Of a stretch of 64,000 nucleotides of DNA, positions 45,097-53,927 are shown piece by piece (position 1 is the stretch's first letter; each line of letters starts with the position of its first letter). A program made the translations under genes and the position numbers. The stretch spans positions 372,001 through 436,000 of the forward strand of contig NZ_BORP01000002.1 in assembly GCF_018333235.1 (NCBI RefSeq). The letters run 5' to 3'. The stretch is from Ornithinibacillus bavariensis (lineage in GTDB: Bacteria; Bacillota; Bacilli; Bacillales; Amphibacillaceae). A model generated the notes under the pieces. That model made no database searches and was not told the origin of the DNA. It saw nothing but the letters and a program-made list of their open reading frames with translations.

Positions 45097-45951
45097 ATGT
45101 ATAAACTGCTAGCGTTAGATATGGATGGAACATTATTAAATGGAAAAAAAGTAATTACAGAAGAAGTATCAACACAATTAAAAAAACTAAATGAAAATCA
45201 AATAGATGTCACGTTAGCAACAGGAAGGTTTCCGGCATCTGTATGGCTTCACGCTAAGAAGCTAGAATTAAAATGTCCCCTTGTTGCATTAAATGGATCT
45301 GTGATACTTGACGCTAAATCCGGAGAAGCGTTAAGGACAACTTCTATTGAAAAGGATGTATTATATAAGATAGCAACCTTCTTTGAAAAAGAAAATGTGT
45401 ATTTTCACTTTTACGGATATAATATCTTAGTGGTTGAAGAGATTAATGAAATGAACCAAAGATGGGCACTTGGAAATGTTGTCATGAATTCCAATTATGA
45501 ATTACTATCGAAAAACTACGAAGATCAATTAAAACATTTTAGCTTGAACAAAGTAGGTAAACTATCAGAGTTTGTTGAAAATGACAATCTACCAATCTTC
45601 AAGGTTACCGTTATAAATGATGATGTTGAAGTGGTTGACAGGCTCTATAATGAGGTAAAAGAATGGCCAGAGCTTAATATTACTAGAACTGGAAAGCGAA
45701 GATTTGATATCAATGCCGCCGGCGTAAGTAAAAAATCTGCCTTAATTGATGTTTGCCAAGATAGAAATATCAGACGTGAAGAAGTAGTTGCAGTTGGCGA
45801 TTATGATAATGATATCGAGATGATCCAATGGGCCGGATTAGGAGTAGCGATGGGAAATGGTAACAATGCAGTAAAAGATATAGCAGACACAATAACACTT
45901 TCAAATGAAGAAGATGGTGTAGCGGAGGTAGTAAAAAAGTACTTTAAATAA
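45097..45951 (+). CDS. Cof-type HAD-IIB phosphatase
   Basis: 284 aa. Motif I LLALDMDGTLLNGKK (residues 4-18) with the nucleophile Asp and acid/base Asp, motif II LATGR (about 45), a C2B cap domain in the middle, motif III Lys in KKSALIDVC, and motif IV VAVGDYDNDIEMIQWAG (about 232-248). Cytoplasmic sugar-phosphate or nucleotide phosphatase. ATG 45097 has AGAGGTG 6 bases upstream. Last gene of the mgtC-transporter operon, which ends at a strong terminator. Confidence 0.93.
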   Translation: MYKLLALDMDGTLLNGKKVITEEVSTQLKKLNENQIDVTLATGRFPASVWLHAKKLELKCPLVALNGSVILDAKSGEALRTTSIEKDVLYKIATFFEKENVYFHFYGYNILVVEEINEMNQRWALGNVVMNSNYELLSKNYEDQLKHFSLNKVGKLSEFVENDNLPIFKVTVINDDVEVVDRLYNEVKEWPELNITRTGKRRFDINAAGVSKKSALIDVCQDRNIRREEVVAVGDYDNDIEMIQWAGLGVAMGNGNNAVKDIADTITLSNEEDGVAEVVKKYFK

Positions 45952-46006
45952 TAACGGTTGTTTTATTGCTTTTACGAAAATGACTAATTGCATCCGAAAC
46001 AAACTT

Positions 46007-46048
46007 AAAAAACTCCTTTAAAGTAAATAAGCTTAAAGGAGTTTTTTT
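46007..46048. terminator. Bidirectional terminator
   Basis: AAAACTCCTTTAA pairs with TTAAAGGAGTTTT, with T7 on the plus side and A6 on the other. It serves the HAD gene and probably the convergent chemoreceptor gene. Confidence 0.88.
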
Positions 46049-46111
46049 GCTATTTATATAAGAATTGAAAATGGAATGCGGAAATTGTCCTGCGTTTCAC
46101 GAGTGGATTCC

Positions 46112-47866
46112 CTACAATTTAAAGTGTCGCACTAATTCATTCAATTCCTCTGCTAATTTTGAAAGTTGCTCAGAACTTTCTGCTACCTCTATCATAATAC
46201 TGCTTGTCTGTTGGGATGATGCAGAAGTTTGTTCCACGCCAGCAGCAGACTCTTCGGAAATGGATGCAATTTCTTCGATGGAGCTATGCATTTCTTGCGT
46301 ACTAGCTTCAATATCAGACAAATTCTCTGTTATCTTTGTTATGTTATTTGCCATTTCTGTTACAGATTCACTAATCATATTAAAAGTTCTACCAGTAGAG
46401 TCAATTTTGCTTGTTCCTTGTTTAACTTCTTGATAGCCATTCTGCAATGACTCGGCAACAACACTAGATTCATTTTGTATATTCGTTACTATATCCGTTA
46501 TATCAGTCACTGAAACGGATACCTGTTCTGCAAGTTTCCTTACTTCATCTGCTACTACGGCAAATCCTTTACCATGTTCTCCAGCCCGTGCAGCTTCAAT
46601 CGCAGCATTCAATGCAAGCAGATTTGTTTGTTCCGCAACATCTTTAATTACTGTTACAAGATTAGAGATTTGTTGGGACTGTTTGTCCAGCCCTTGTACC
46701 TTATGAACAGCATCTTGTACAATTTGGTCAATTTTATTCATTTGTAAAGTGGACTCTTTCATTAGTTGTGAGCCTTCATTGGTCATCGTTAAGACTTCTT
46801 TAGAACTGTCTTCAACTCGACTACCATTCTCATTTGCTTCTTGTACTTTGATTGCAAATGTACTCATAGATGATGCTAAATCACTTGCACTATTTGCCTG
46901 AGTTTCTGTTCCCGATGCTAGCTCTTGCATTGTCACCGCTACTTGCTCAGATCCAGCCTTTACCTCATTAGCTGATTGGGTTAACTCTTCACTATGACTT
47001 GTTAAGGTCTCTGAAGACTTAGAAACATTTTCCATTACCTTCTTCAAGCTAGATTGCAATTGATTTGTAGCATTCCCTAATTGACCGATCTCATCTTTAG
47101 TTTTAATCTGTAACTCTTCTTGAGTCAGGTCACCACTTGAAAGGACCATCATGTGCTCGGAGACCTTTTTGATAGGTTTGGAAATATTATTGGCAAATAA
47201 CCAAACAACAATTATACCAACAAGTAATGCAATTCCTTCCACAATCAAAATTACTTTTAATAAATCATTTGCAGGTTTATTGAAATCCATCATGTAGGTT
47301 CCCGCTACAACAGTCCAGCCCCAATTTGAATCCTTTTGGGAATAGGAGACTTTTGGTTTAATTTGATTTTCATTTCCAGGTAGAGGCCAGTCAAAATAGG
47401 TCAATCCCCCACCGTTTTGTGCTTGTTTTATAATTTCCTGGGTGGACTTGATACCATTCGGATCCTCTGAATCCCAGCTATTTTGACCCTCTAATTTAGG
47501 ATGAGCAATCTGGTTGCCTTCATCATCCAGAATAAAAATATAGCCATTTTCTCCTAAATCAATATTCGTATTGATTGGCCGAGTCCCATCTGCCTGTTTT
47601 TCTCCCAATACTAATATCTTCACACGTTCCTGGGCTTCATCTAATGATAATTTACCCATTTCCACCTCTGCATTCAAGGCTTCTATCATTCCAATAGTCA
47701 TTTCAACACTGTTTTTTAAGTTTGTTGCGCCAAGATCATTTAAACTGTTTTCACTTTTTTGATAACTAAATATACCTAATACTGCTAATGGTGTTAATAA
47801 TAGCATTACTGAAACAAGAATCAATTTCGATTTAATAGAATTAAAATTGATTTTCAAGTTCTTCAT
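46112..47866 (-). CDS. Methyl-accepting chemotaxis protein with single Cache sensor domain
   Basis: 584 aa. TM1 (about residues 14-36), sCache-type sensor (about 40-195; [32 protein letters not shown]), TM2 (about 202-225), HAMP (about 226-280), then the signalling coiled coil with the conserved tip ([20 protein letters not shown]). Close paralogue of the receptor at 2794-4554. ATG 47866 is chosen because AGGTG lies 5 bases upstream on the minus strand; the longer frame gives no better site. It lies between two catabolic islands, so it may sense one of their substrates or products. No pathway link is shown by sequence. Confidence 0.94.
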   Translation of the reverse strand: MKNLKINFNSIKSKLILVSVMLLLTPLAVLGIFSYQKSENSLNDLGATNLKNSVEMTIGMIEALNAEVEMGKLSLDEAQERVKILVLGEKQADGTRPINTNIDLGENGYIFILDDEGNQIAHPKLEGQNSWDSEDPNGIKSTQEIIKQAQNGGGLTYFDWPLPGNENQIKPKVSYSQKDSNWGWTVVAGTYMMDFNKPANDLLKVILIVEGIALLVGIIVVWLFANNISKPIKKVSEHMMVLSSGDLTQEELQIKTKDEIGQLGNATNQLQSSLKKVMENVSKSSETLTSHSEELTQSANEVKAGSEQVAVTMQELASGTETQANSASDLASSMSTFAIKVQEANENGSRVEDSSKEVLTMTNEGSQLMKESTLQMNKIDQIVQDAVHKVQGLDKQSQQISNLVTVIKDVAEQTNLLALNAAIEAARAGEHGKGFAVVADEVRKLAEQVSVSVTDITDIVTNIQNESSVVAESLQNGYQEVKQGTSKIDSTGRTFNMISESVTEMANNITKITENLSDIEASTQEMHSSIEEIASISEESAAGVEQTSASSQQTSSIMIEVAESSEQLSKLAEELNELVRHFKL

Positions 47867-48067
47867 TTTGCACCTACTTGTCAATTTTTTTATGTATATA
47901 GTTGGAAAGGACTCTATCTAAGGCATCGTATATCTGACCAACTAGGTCTATATTACTATAAACCAAGATAATTATACAGAGTTTTACAAAATTTAACAAG
48001 ATGAAAATGAAACAAGTTCTTCTCTATTTGGTAAAGGGTGAAATCTGTCGAGAGTCAGCGTTCCTTC

Positions 48068-48096
48068 TTGAAAAATGATGTGAAGGAGTTTATAAT
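48068..48096 (+). promoter_or_regulatory. Upstream promoter P1 of the yhf-type operon
   Basis: -35 TTGAAA (48068-48073), 17-bp spacer, -10 TATAAT (48091-48096). Confidence 0.7.
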
Positions 48097-48103
48097 ACAA
48101 ATG

Positions 48104-48117
48104 TACAGTATATTGTA
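48104..48117. promoter_or_regulatory. Operator of the yhf-type regulator, site 1
   Basis: TACAGTATATTGTA, 7 bases after the P1 -10 box. Its reverse complement differs at one of 14 positions from the site at 53867-53880. Confidence 0.7.
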
Positions 48118-48158
48118 TTTTGTTCTTAGTGAGAAGGTTAGGATTCATGTGGTTGCCA

Positions 48159-48187
48159 TTGATTTCCCTTATGTAAACGCTTATAAT
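48159..48187 (+). promoter_or_regulatory. Promoter P2 of the yhf-type operon with cre site
   Basis: -35 TTGATT (48159-48164), 17-bp spacer, -10 TATAAT (48182-48187). TGTAAACGCTTATA (48172-48185) in the spacer fits the cre consensus except at one position. A weaker operator-like TACAAAAAATAGTA follows at 48193-48206. Confidence 0.75.
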
Positions 48188-48224
48188 AAGTGTACAAAAA
48201 ATAGTATTTTGAGTTGAGGTATCG

Positions 48225-49157
48225 ATGACAATGTGGGAAAAGTTATATTCTAAAAACGGGCTAACAGCTAAAAATATTGCAAAGGAATTGTTAGATGTTG
48301 AGATTGGGGAAAAGATTCCAAGAGTAGCCGATTATAGTGAAAAATTATCGATTGGTAGAGGAACAGTTCAAATAGCCCTTGGATTGTTAGAAGAGTTAAA
48401 GGCGATTAGATTAGAAGCGCGGGGGCATCTAGGTACGTTTTTAATTGATAAGGATATTGAGCTATTACAAGAAATTGCTGGTATATCGCCATTAATTGGA
48501 ACGATGCCACTTCCATACTCAAGAAAATATGAAGGGTTAGCAACTGGTATGGTTGAGGCTTTTGAAAATGCTGGTAAAAAGATAAATTTATCGTATATGC
48601 GTGGTGGATTAAACCGGATTGAAGCAGTTAGAACAAAGCGCAGTGACTTTGCAATTGTATCGAAATTAACAGCAAATAATAGCCTAGAGAAATATCCCGG
48701 TTTACAGGTGATGAAGCGATTAGGGGCGAATAGTTATGTTTCAGCACATAAAGTTTTCCTAGCTGATTCGGAGGAAGACAGTATACGCAATGGCATGAGA
48801 ATTGGTGTCGATATGGATTCACCTGACCAGAAGGAATTGACCTTCAGTGAGTTTAAGGGGATGGATGTCGAATATGTCTATTTCAATTATATGCAGCTTT
48901 TTGACATGCTACAGACTAAGCAAATAGATGCAGCTGTATGGAGTATGGATGATAAGCGGTTGAAGCAAATGTTTACGTTTGTTGACTTTAAATCAGAGGA
49001 AGCAAGAAAAACCTCAAAGGACACATCTGAAGCAGTTATTGTTATTGATGGCGCTAGAAAAGAAGAAATAGTAGATAAATGGGGAACTGTTGCAAATGAG
49101 GATATCCTCTCCATTCAAAATCAAGTAGAAGAAGGTACGAAAATACCTAGATATTAA
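48225..49157 (+). CDS. yhfZ: YhfZ-type GntR-like transcriptional regulator
   Basis: 310 aa. An N-terminal winged-helix part (residues about 10-75, KIPRVADYSEKLSIGRGTVQ) is fused to a periplasmic-binding-like effector domain (about 85-300: IAGISPLIGTMPLPYSRKYEGLATG, quoted by its ends). This matches E. coli YhfZ, regulator-like protein of the yhf operon. The first gene of the operon here, with two promoters and operator-like palindromes upstream, so autoregulation is likely. The effector would be a small acid or phosphoester, unknown. Confidence 0.85.
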   Translation: MTMWEKLYSKNGLTAKNIAKELLDVEIGEKIPRVADYSEKLSIGRGTVQIALGLLEELKAIRLEARGHLGTFLIDKDIELLQEIAGISPLIGTMPLPYSRKYEGLATGMVEAFENAGKKINLSYMRGGLNRIEAVRTKRSDFAIVSKLTANNSLEKYPGLQVMKRLGANSYVSAHKVFLADSEEDSIRNGMRIGVDMDSPDQKELTFSEFKGMDVEYVYFNYMQLFDMLQTKQIDAAVWSMDDKRLKQMFTFVDFKSEEARKTSKDTSEAVIVIDGARKEEIVDKWGTVANEDILSIQNQVEEGTKIPRY

Positions 49158-49237
49158 AAAAATTCTTTGCCAAGTAATCTAGTAATCTATTAGATTGCTA
49201 CTTAACGTTTCAACTGAAAAGGAAAAGAGTGAGAGAT

Positions 49238-50113
49238 ATGTTACTAGAGGGAATAACGTATATGCATGAGCATACGACAATAGATCTTTCCGAAGTAAAG
49301 CGCAATGAGGATTGTCAGCTTGATGTTTATGAAGAGACCGTCAAAGAATATAAGAAATTGTATTCGAAGGGCGTACGTAATATTGTGGATGTAACGAATT
49401 TTGGTATGGGTAGAAACATCCCATTTGTTCAAAGGGTTGCTGAGGAGAGTGGCATTAATATTATTCATGCTACTGGATTTTATCAGGAAAAATTTTATCC
49501 AATTCAGGTTTTCAGAGAAACGAAGGAAGAACTAGCAGAGCGCATGATTCGTGAAATACAGGAAGGAATTAAGGGGACAGATGTAAAAGCACAAATTATT
49601 GGTGAAATTGGTACCAGCCATAATGCGTGGACTGAGGCAGAACGTAAGGTTTTCGAAGCAGTAGTAATTGCTCACAAGGAAACCAATAAGCCAATAACAA
49701 CGCATACTTCCTTAGGTACATTAGGACATGAGCAAGTTGCCTTTTTCAAGGAAAATGGGGTTGATTTAAATCGAGTAATAATTGGGCATGTTGATTTAAC
49801 AGGGGATGCTGATTATATCATTCATATGCTTCGAGAAGGAGCCTATGTAGAATTTGATACGATTGGAAAAGAAAATTACATGCCAGATCAAGTTCGTGCC
49901 GATATTTTGAAACAAATTCAGGAGCTTGGCTACATCGATAAAGTAGTACTATCTATGGATATTACGAGAAAATCACACCTAGAGTACAAAGGTGGACTAG
50001 GTTATTCCTATTTATTAGATACCTTTATTCCGATCCTCGAAAGAACTGGTATTACCGATGAATCAATTGAAAAGCTATTAGTGAGGAACCCAATCACATT
50101 TTTTGCAGGTTAA
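49238..50113 (+). CDS. php: Phosphotriesterase homology protein Php (amidohydrolase superfamily)
   Basis: 291 aa TIM-barrel binuclear metallohydrolase. All expected ligands are visible: HxH in TYMHEHTTIDLS (residues about 6-17), bridging Glu in IIGEIGTS (about 126-133), His in THTSLG, His in IIGHVDLT, and Asp in LSMDITRKS (about 243). Php of E. coli has no known substrate, though lactone or phosphoester hydrolysis is plausible from the superfamily. ATG 49238 is preferred over GTG 49229 by position relative to the purine-rich AAGAGTGAG box and by alignment with the short Php N-terminus. Confidence 0.9.
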   Translation: MLLEGITYMHEHTTIDLSEVKRNEDCQLDVYEETVKEYKKLYSKGVRNIVDVTNFGMGRNIPFVQRVAEESGINIIHATGFYQEKFYPIQVFRETKEELAERMIREIQEGIKGTDVKAQIIGEIGTSHNAWTEAERKVFEAVVIAHKETNKPITTHTSLGTLGHEQVAFFKENGVDLNRVIIGHVDLTGDADYIIHMLREGAYVEFDTIGKENYMPDQVRADILKQIQELGYIDKVVLSMDITRKSHLEYKGGLGYSYLLDTFIPILERTGITDESIEKLLVRNPITFFAG

Positions 50114-50184
50114 CTGGCTGAAAGACCCTTAACGAGAAGAATTTAAAAATAAATCGAGAAATCGCAAGTGGGAAATTGGCAGCA

Positions 50185-50207
50185 AGTAAACGCTAGATTC
50201 GTTTACT
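50185..50207 (+). other. Hairpin between php and yhfS
   Basis: AGTAAACG (50185-50192) pairs with CGTTTACT (50200-50207) around a 7-base loop, without a T run. The surrounding 162-base gap holds no gene. It could be a processing or attenuation element. Confidence 0.45.
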
Positions 50208-50275
50208 AACATTCAGTGGGGAGGAAGGGAAACCCTATTGAATGAGGTTTCACTTTATGAAAGGTAGGTGGCAGC

Positions 50276-51376
50276 ATGGAAACAACACCATTAGAAAGTA
50301 TTTCTATGGAGCAGGCACAGGCGAAACAATTTGCACTAGTCGATGTCATTACGAGACATTTTCAAGGCAATGAAATTTTGTCACTTGGTGACCTAGGTGT
50401 CGTCAAAGGATTAAATAAACCAACCTATACGAAGAAAGTAGAGGAGGTTCTTGCTGAATTTTTTGGTGCGGAAAAAGCAAAATTAGTTCGTGGTGCAGGA
50501 ACTGGTGCACTACGATTCGGATTTATGAGCATTTTAAAACCGGGTGAAAAAATACTAGTGCATGAAGCACCAATTTATCCAACTAGTAAAACGACAATAG
50601 AATCGATGGGGATTGGTGCGGTTTATGCTGATTTCCATAAGAAAGATGCGATTGAAAAGGCAATCGTTGAAAATCCCGACCTAAAAGGCGTGTTAATTCA
50701 ATATACCCGTCAAAAGATAGATGATCATTACGATATGGGAAAGACCATCGAATACATTAAATCGTTAAACCCTTCCTTACCAATCATTACGGATGACAAT
50801 TATGCAGCAATGAAGGTCGAAAAAATTGGAGTACAGCATGGAGCAGATTTATCTACATTTTCATTGTTTAAGTTATTAGGTCCTGAGGGTATTGGATTAA
50901 TCATAGGGAAAGCAGCTCTAGTAGATAAAATCGAGAAATTTAACTACTCGGGAGGAAGCCAGGTCCAAGGCCATGAGGCAATGGAAGCATTACGAGGCTT
51001 GATTTATGCACCAGTCATGCTGGCAACGCAAGCACAGGTAAATGATCAATTAGTAAATAGACTAAATCAAGGTGAAGTGCCTGGGGTGAAGAAAGCATTT
51101 TTAGCCAATGCACAATCAAAGGTATTATTGGTCGAGCTTGAAGAGCCAATAGCCGAGTGTGTACTGGAGCATGCGATGGAGCTTGGTGCAGCGCCAAACC
51201 CGATTGGAGCAGAATCGAAGTATGAATTTGTTCCGATGTTCTACCGAGTCTCGGGAACATTTTTAGCAGCAGATCCGTCCCTTGCAAAGAAAATGATCCG
51301 AATTAATCCATTACGAAGTGGTCCCGATACCATTATCCGAATTCTAGCAGACAGCATACATCAAGCAAAGAAATAG
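50276..51376 (+). CDS. yhfS: YhfS-like PLP-dependent aminotransferase-fold protein
   Basis: 366 aa, fold type I PLP enzyme related to cysteine/methionine-metabolism and class V aminotransferases. The cofactor-anchoring glycine loop is VRGAGTGALRFGF (residues about 75-87), the Asp-containing strand PIITDDNYAAMKV (about 166-178), and the probable Schiff-base Lys is in FSLFKLLGPEGIG (about 200). The short C-terminal domain is intact. Matches E. coli YhfS, whose reaction is not known. RBS AGGTGG. Confidence 0.85.
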   Translation: METTPLESISMEQAQAKQFALVDVITRHFQGNEILSLGDLGVVKGLNKPTYTKKVEEVLAEFFGAEKAKLVRGAGTGALRFGFMSILKPGEKILVHEAPIYPTSKTTIESMGIGAVYADFHKKDAIEKAIVENPDLKGVLIQYTRQKIDDHYDMGKTIEYIKSLNPSLPIITDDNYAAMKVEKIGVQHGADLSTFSLFKLLGPEGIGLIIGKAALVDKIEKFNYSGGSQVQGHEAMEALRGLIYAPVMLATQAQVNDQLVNRLNQGEVPGVKKAFLANAQSKVLLVELEEPIAECVLEHAMELGAAPNPIGAESKYEFVPMFYRVSGTFLAADPSLAKKMIRINPLRSGPDTIIRILADSIHQAKK

Positions 51377-51398
51377 TCGAAGCATAGAGGAGAGGGAC

Positions 51399-52616
51399 AT
51401 GATGAGTAGAAGAGTAATCATATTAATATTAGATAGCTTGGGTGTCGGATATATGGAGGACGCAAAGGACTATCATCCACAGGACATTGGCGCCAATACT
51501 TTCTATCATATAGTAGATAAAGTTCCAACCATAAAGATTCCTACCTTCGAAAAGCTGGGAATCAATAAAATTATTAATCATCCAACATTACAAACTATCG
51601 ACAATCCGAGTGCTAGCTATGGATGTTTAAATTTAATGCATAACGGTGCGGATAGCTTTGAGGGACATAATGAAATCATGGGTACCAAGCCGAAGAAAAC
51701 CTATATGGCTCCATTTAGTGACAATATTGATGAGGTAAAGGATTCATTAGAGAACAGAGGCTATAACGTTAAAATTCCAAATGAAGATTTACCATATTTA
51801 CTAGTGAATGACCTAGTCATTGTCGCAGATAATATTGAAACAGATTATGGTCAAATTTATAATGTTAGCGCTCCTTTAGATTATATTCCATTTGATGAGG
51901 TTCTTAAAATTGGTCAGGTTGTCCGTGAAACAGTTAAGGTCAATCGGGTCATTGCCCTTGGTGGAGAAAATGTTACACCAGAGCATTTACAGGAATCGGT
52001 TGAGAGACGCGAGGATGGTCTAGTTGGTGTAAACTCACCGAAGTCAAATGTATATAAACGGGGATATCAAGTGCGACATTTAGGATTTGGTATAACACCA
52101 GATTATCAATTACCAACCTTAGCTAAGAAAGCAGGATTGGAAGTGTCACTTATCGGGAAGATGCAGGATGTCATTTTTTGTGAAGGAGCTCGAAAGTTCC
52201 CTGGTGTCGATACGGAACAAGTAATGAAAGATATCATTAGTGAGATGGACCATGTGGAACAAGGTGTAATAGCAGCTACGGTTCAGGAAACAGACCTAGC
52301 AGGCCATGCACAAAATCCTGAACGTTATGCAAACCGAATTGAGCTAGTGGATCAGTATTTACCTGCACTGCTTGAAAAGATGACCGATGAAGATTTACTA
52401 ATTATGAGCGCAGATCATGGCAATGATCCAACAATCGGACATAATCAGCATACAAGAGAAAAAACGTATTTACTTGCTTATCAAAATACGGCTAGGTCAG
52501 TAGCCATCGGAGAAAGAGATACACTCTCTGATATTGCTGCGACTGGCGCGGATTATTTAGGACTAGATAGAACGGAAAATGGCACGTCATTTCTTCCTTT
52601 ACTTGAGAAGAAATAG
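51399..52616 (+). CDS. yhfW: YhfW-like phosphopentomutase-fold enzyme
   Basis: 405 aa member of the alkaline-phosphatase superfamily. N-terminal metal Asp in LILDSLGVGYMEDA (residues about 6-19), GANTFYHI with the candidate phospho-Thr replacement region, insert (cap) domain in the middle, and C-terminal metal ligands SADHGNDPTIGHNQHTREK (about 345-363). It is the size of DeoB phosphopentomutase, which suggests phosphoryl transfer on a small sugar-phosphate-like molecule. GAGGAGAGGG precedes ATG 51399. Matches E. coli YhfW in the same operon context. Confidence 0.88.
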   Translation: MMSRRVIILILDSLGVGYMEDAKDYHPQDIGANTFYHIVDKVPTIKIPTFEKLGINKIINHPTLQTIDNPSASYGCLNLMHNGADSFEGHNEIMGTKPKKTYMAPFSDNIDEVKDSLENRGYNVKIPNEDLPYLLVNDLVIVADNIETDYGQIYNVSAPLDYIPFDEVLKIGQVVRETVKVNRVIALGGENVTPEHLQESVERREDGLVGVNSPKSNVYKRGYQVRHLGFGITPDYQLPTLAKKAGLEVSLIGKMQDVIFCEGARKFPGVDTEQVMKDIISEMDHVEQGVIAATVQETDLAGHAQNPERYANRIELVDQYLPALLEKMTDEDLLIMSADHGNDPTIGHNQHTREKTYLLAYQNTARSVAIGERDTLSDIAATGADYLGLDRTENGTSFLPLLEKK

Positions 52617-52630
52617 AAAGGAGAGAGACT

Positions 52631-53782
52631 ATGTTTTTACAGGCAACCATGAAACACAATAGAAAATTGATAGATGCAGCAATTGAACTACACCAAGAAG
52701 GACTAATCTCACCAAACACCTATGTGCTAGATGTGGATACCGTTCGAAAAAATGCCGAAGCTTTAGCTAGAGAAGCCAAAAAACAGAATATTGAACTGTT
52801 ATTTATGACCAAACAAATCGGTCGTAATGAACTCATTTCGAAAGCGATTGTGGAAGCAGGTATTGAGAAAGCAGTAGCAGTCGACCCATGGGAAGCGTTG
52901 ACATTACATCGACAAGGAATAAAAATTGGCCATGTAGGTCATCTCGTGCAGATTCCGAAGTATATGATCCGTACAATACTAGAAGTTAATCCTGATTATG
53001 TTACAGTATTCAGCTATGAAAATGCAAAAAACATAAGTGAAATTGCATTAGAAATTGGCAAGAAGCAAAAAATTTTTCTACGTATAGCGGAGTCAGGTGA
53101 CTTTCTATATGATGGTCAAAAAGGTGGCTTTACACTAAAGCAGCTATATGAAGACATCGATAAGCTGATCAAGCTATCTGGGGTTGAAATTGCAGGATTA
53201 ACAAGTTTTCCTTGCTTACTAATTGAGGACAGTCAAGCTAAGACAACTCCAAATGTATTATCAATGCAAAAGGCCAAAACATTTTTAGAGGAAAAAGGGT
53301 TTAAGGACCTTGAAATGAATATGCCAAGTGCGACTTCAACTGCCACTATGAAGCTACTAAGGGAAAGTGGTGCAACACAAGGTGAGCCTGGGCATGCATT
53401 GACTGGAACTACTCCTCTGCATGTGTCAGGTGAGTTTCCAGAAAAACCTGCAATGGTGTATGTGTCAGAGGTTTCCCATCTATATGAAAAAAAGGCGTAT
53501 GTATTTGGTGGTGGATTTTATCCAAGGTCACGTATGGAGAGGGCACTGGTTGCCCCGGATAAAAATACTATCAAAAGTGTTGATGTAATTGAAAATGATC
53601 CCTCGAATATTGACTATTATGGCACATTAGATACAACAGATGTATCCATTGGTGATACTGTTATTTATGCATTTCGCACGCAAATTTTCGTTACGAATGC
53701 TCATCTTGCTGTTGTAGGTAGCCTCGAGACAAGTCCAGAGCTACTAGGAATATATGATTCTACTGGAAATAAGGTTCGTTAA
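52631..53782 (+). CDS. yhfX: YhfX-like PLP-dependent alanine-racemase-fold protein
   Basis: 383 aa. An N-terminal TIM-barrel of the alanine racemase/decarboxylase type with the probable PLP Lys in LLFMTKQIGRNELI (residues about 57-70) and glycine-rich phosphate-binding loops (about 220-250), then a C-terminal beta domain. RBS AAAGGAGAG 7 bases upstream. E. coli YhfX is uncharacterised. With YhfS it makes two PLP enzymes in one operon, so the substrate probably carries an amino group at some stage. Confidence 0.88.
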   Translation: MFLQATMKHNRKLIDAAIELHQEGLISPNTYVLDVDTVRKNAEALAREAKKQNIELLFMTKQIGRNELISKAIVEAGIEKAVAVDPWEALTLHRQGIKIGHVGHLVQIPKYMIRTILEVNPDYVTVFSYENAKNISEIALEIGKKQKIFLRIAESGDFLYDGQKGGFTLKQLYEDIDKLIKLSGVEIAGLTSFPCLLIEDSQAKTTPNVLSMQKAKTFLEEKGFKDLEMNMPSATSTATMKLLRESGATQGEPGHALTGTTPLHVSGEFPEKPAMVYVSEVSHLYEKKAYVFGGGFYPRSRMERALVAPDKNTIKSVDVIENDPSNIDYYGTLDTTDVSIGDTVIYAFRTQIFVTNAHLAVVGSLETSPELLGIYDSTGNKVR

Positions 53783-53830
53783 AATTTACAGTGTGGGGAC
53801 AGGAATCGGCATTCTATTTTAAATAGGATA

Positions 53831-53859
53831 TTGAATTATCATAATGAAAGCGTTATAAT
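53831..53859 (+). promoter_or_regulatory. Internal promoter of the yhf-type operon with cre site
   Basis: -35 TTGAAT (53831-53836), 17-bp spacer, -10 TATAAT (53854-53859). The cre-like TGAAAGCGTTATAA (53845-53858) overlaps the -10. Confidence 0.75.
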
Positions 53860-53866
53860 TACAATA

Positions 53867-53880
53867 TACAATATTCTGTA
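53867..53880. promoter_or_regulatory. Operator of the yhf-type regulator, site 2
   Basis: TACAATATTCTGTA, 7 bases after the -10 box, the same spacing as site 1 at 48104-48117. Confidence 0.7.
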
Positions 53881-53927
53881 TAAAGGGATTCCAACGCTTG
53901 TATGAACATGATTGGAGATGATACGGG

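Noticed and set aside
46065-46433. 122-aa plus-strand ORF opposite the chemoreceptor gene
   Set aside because: Shadow of the conserved MCP signalling domain.
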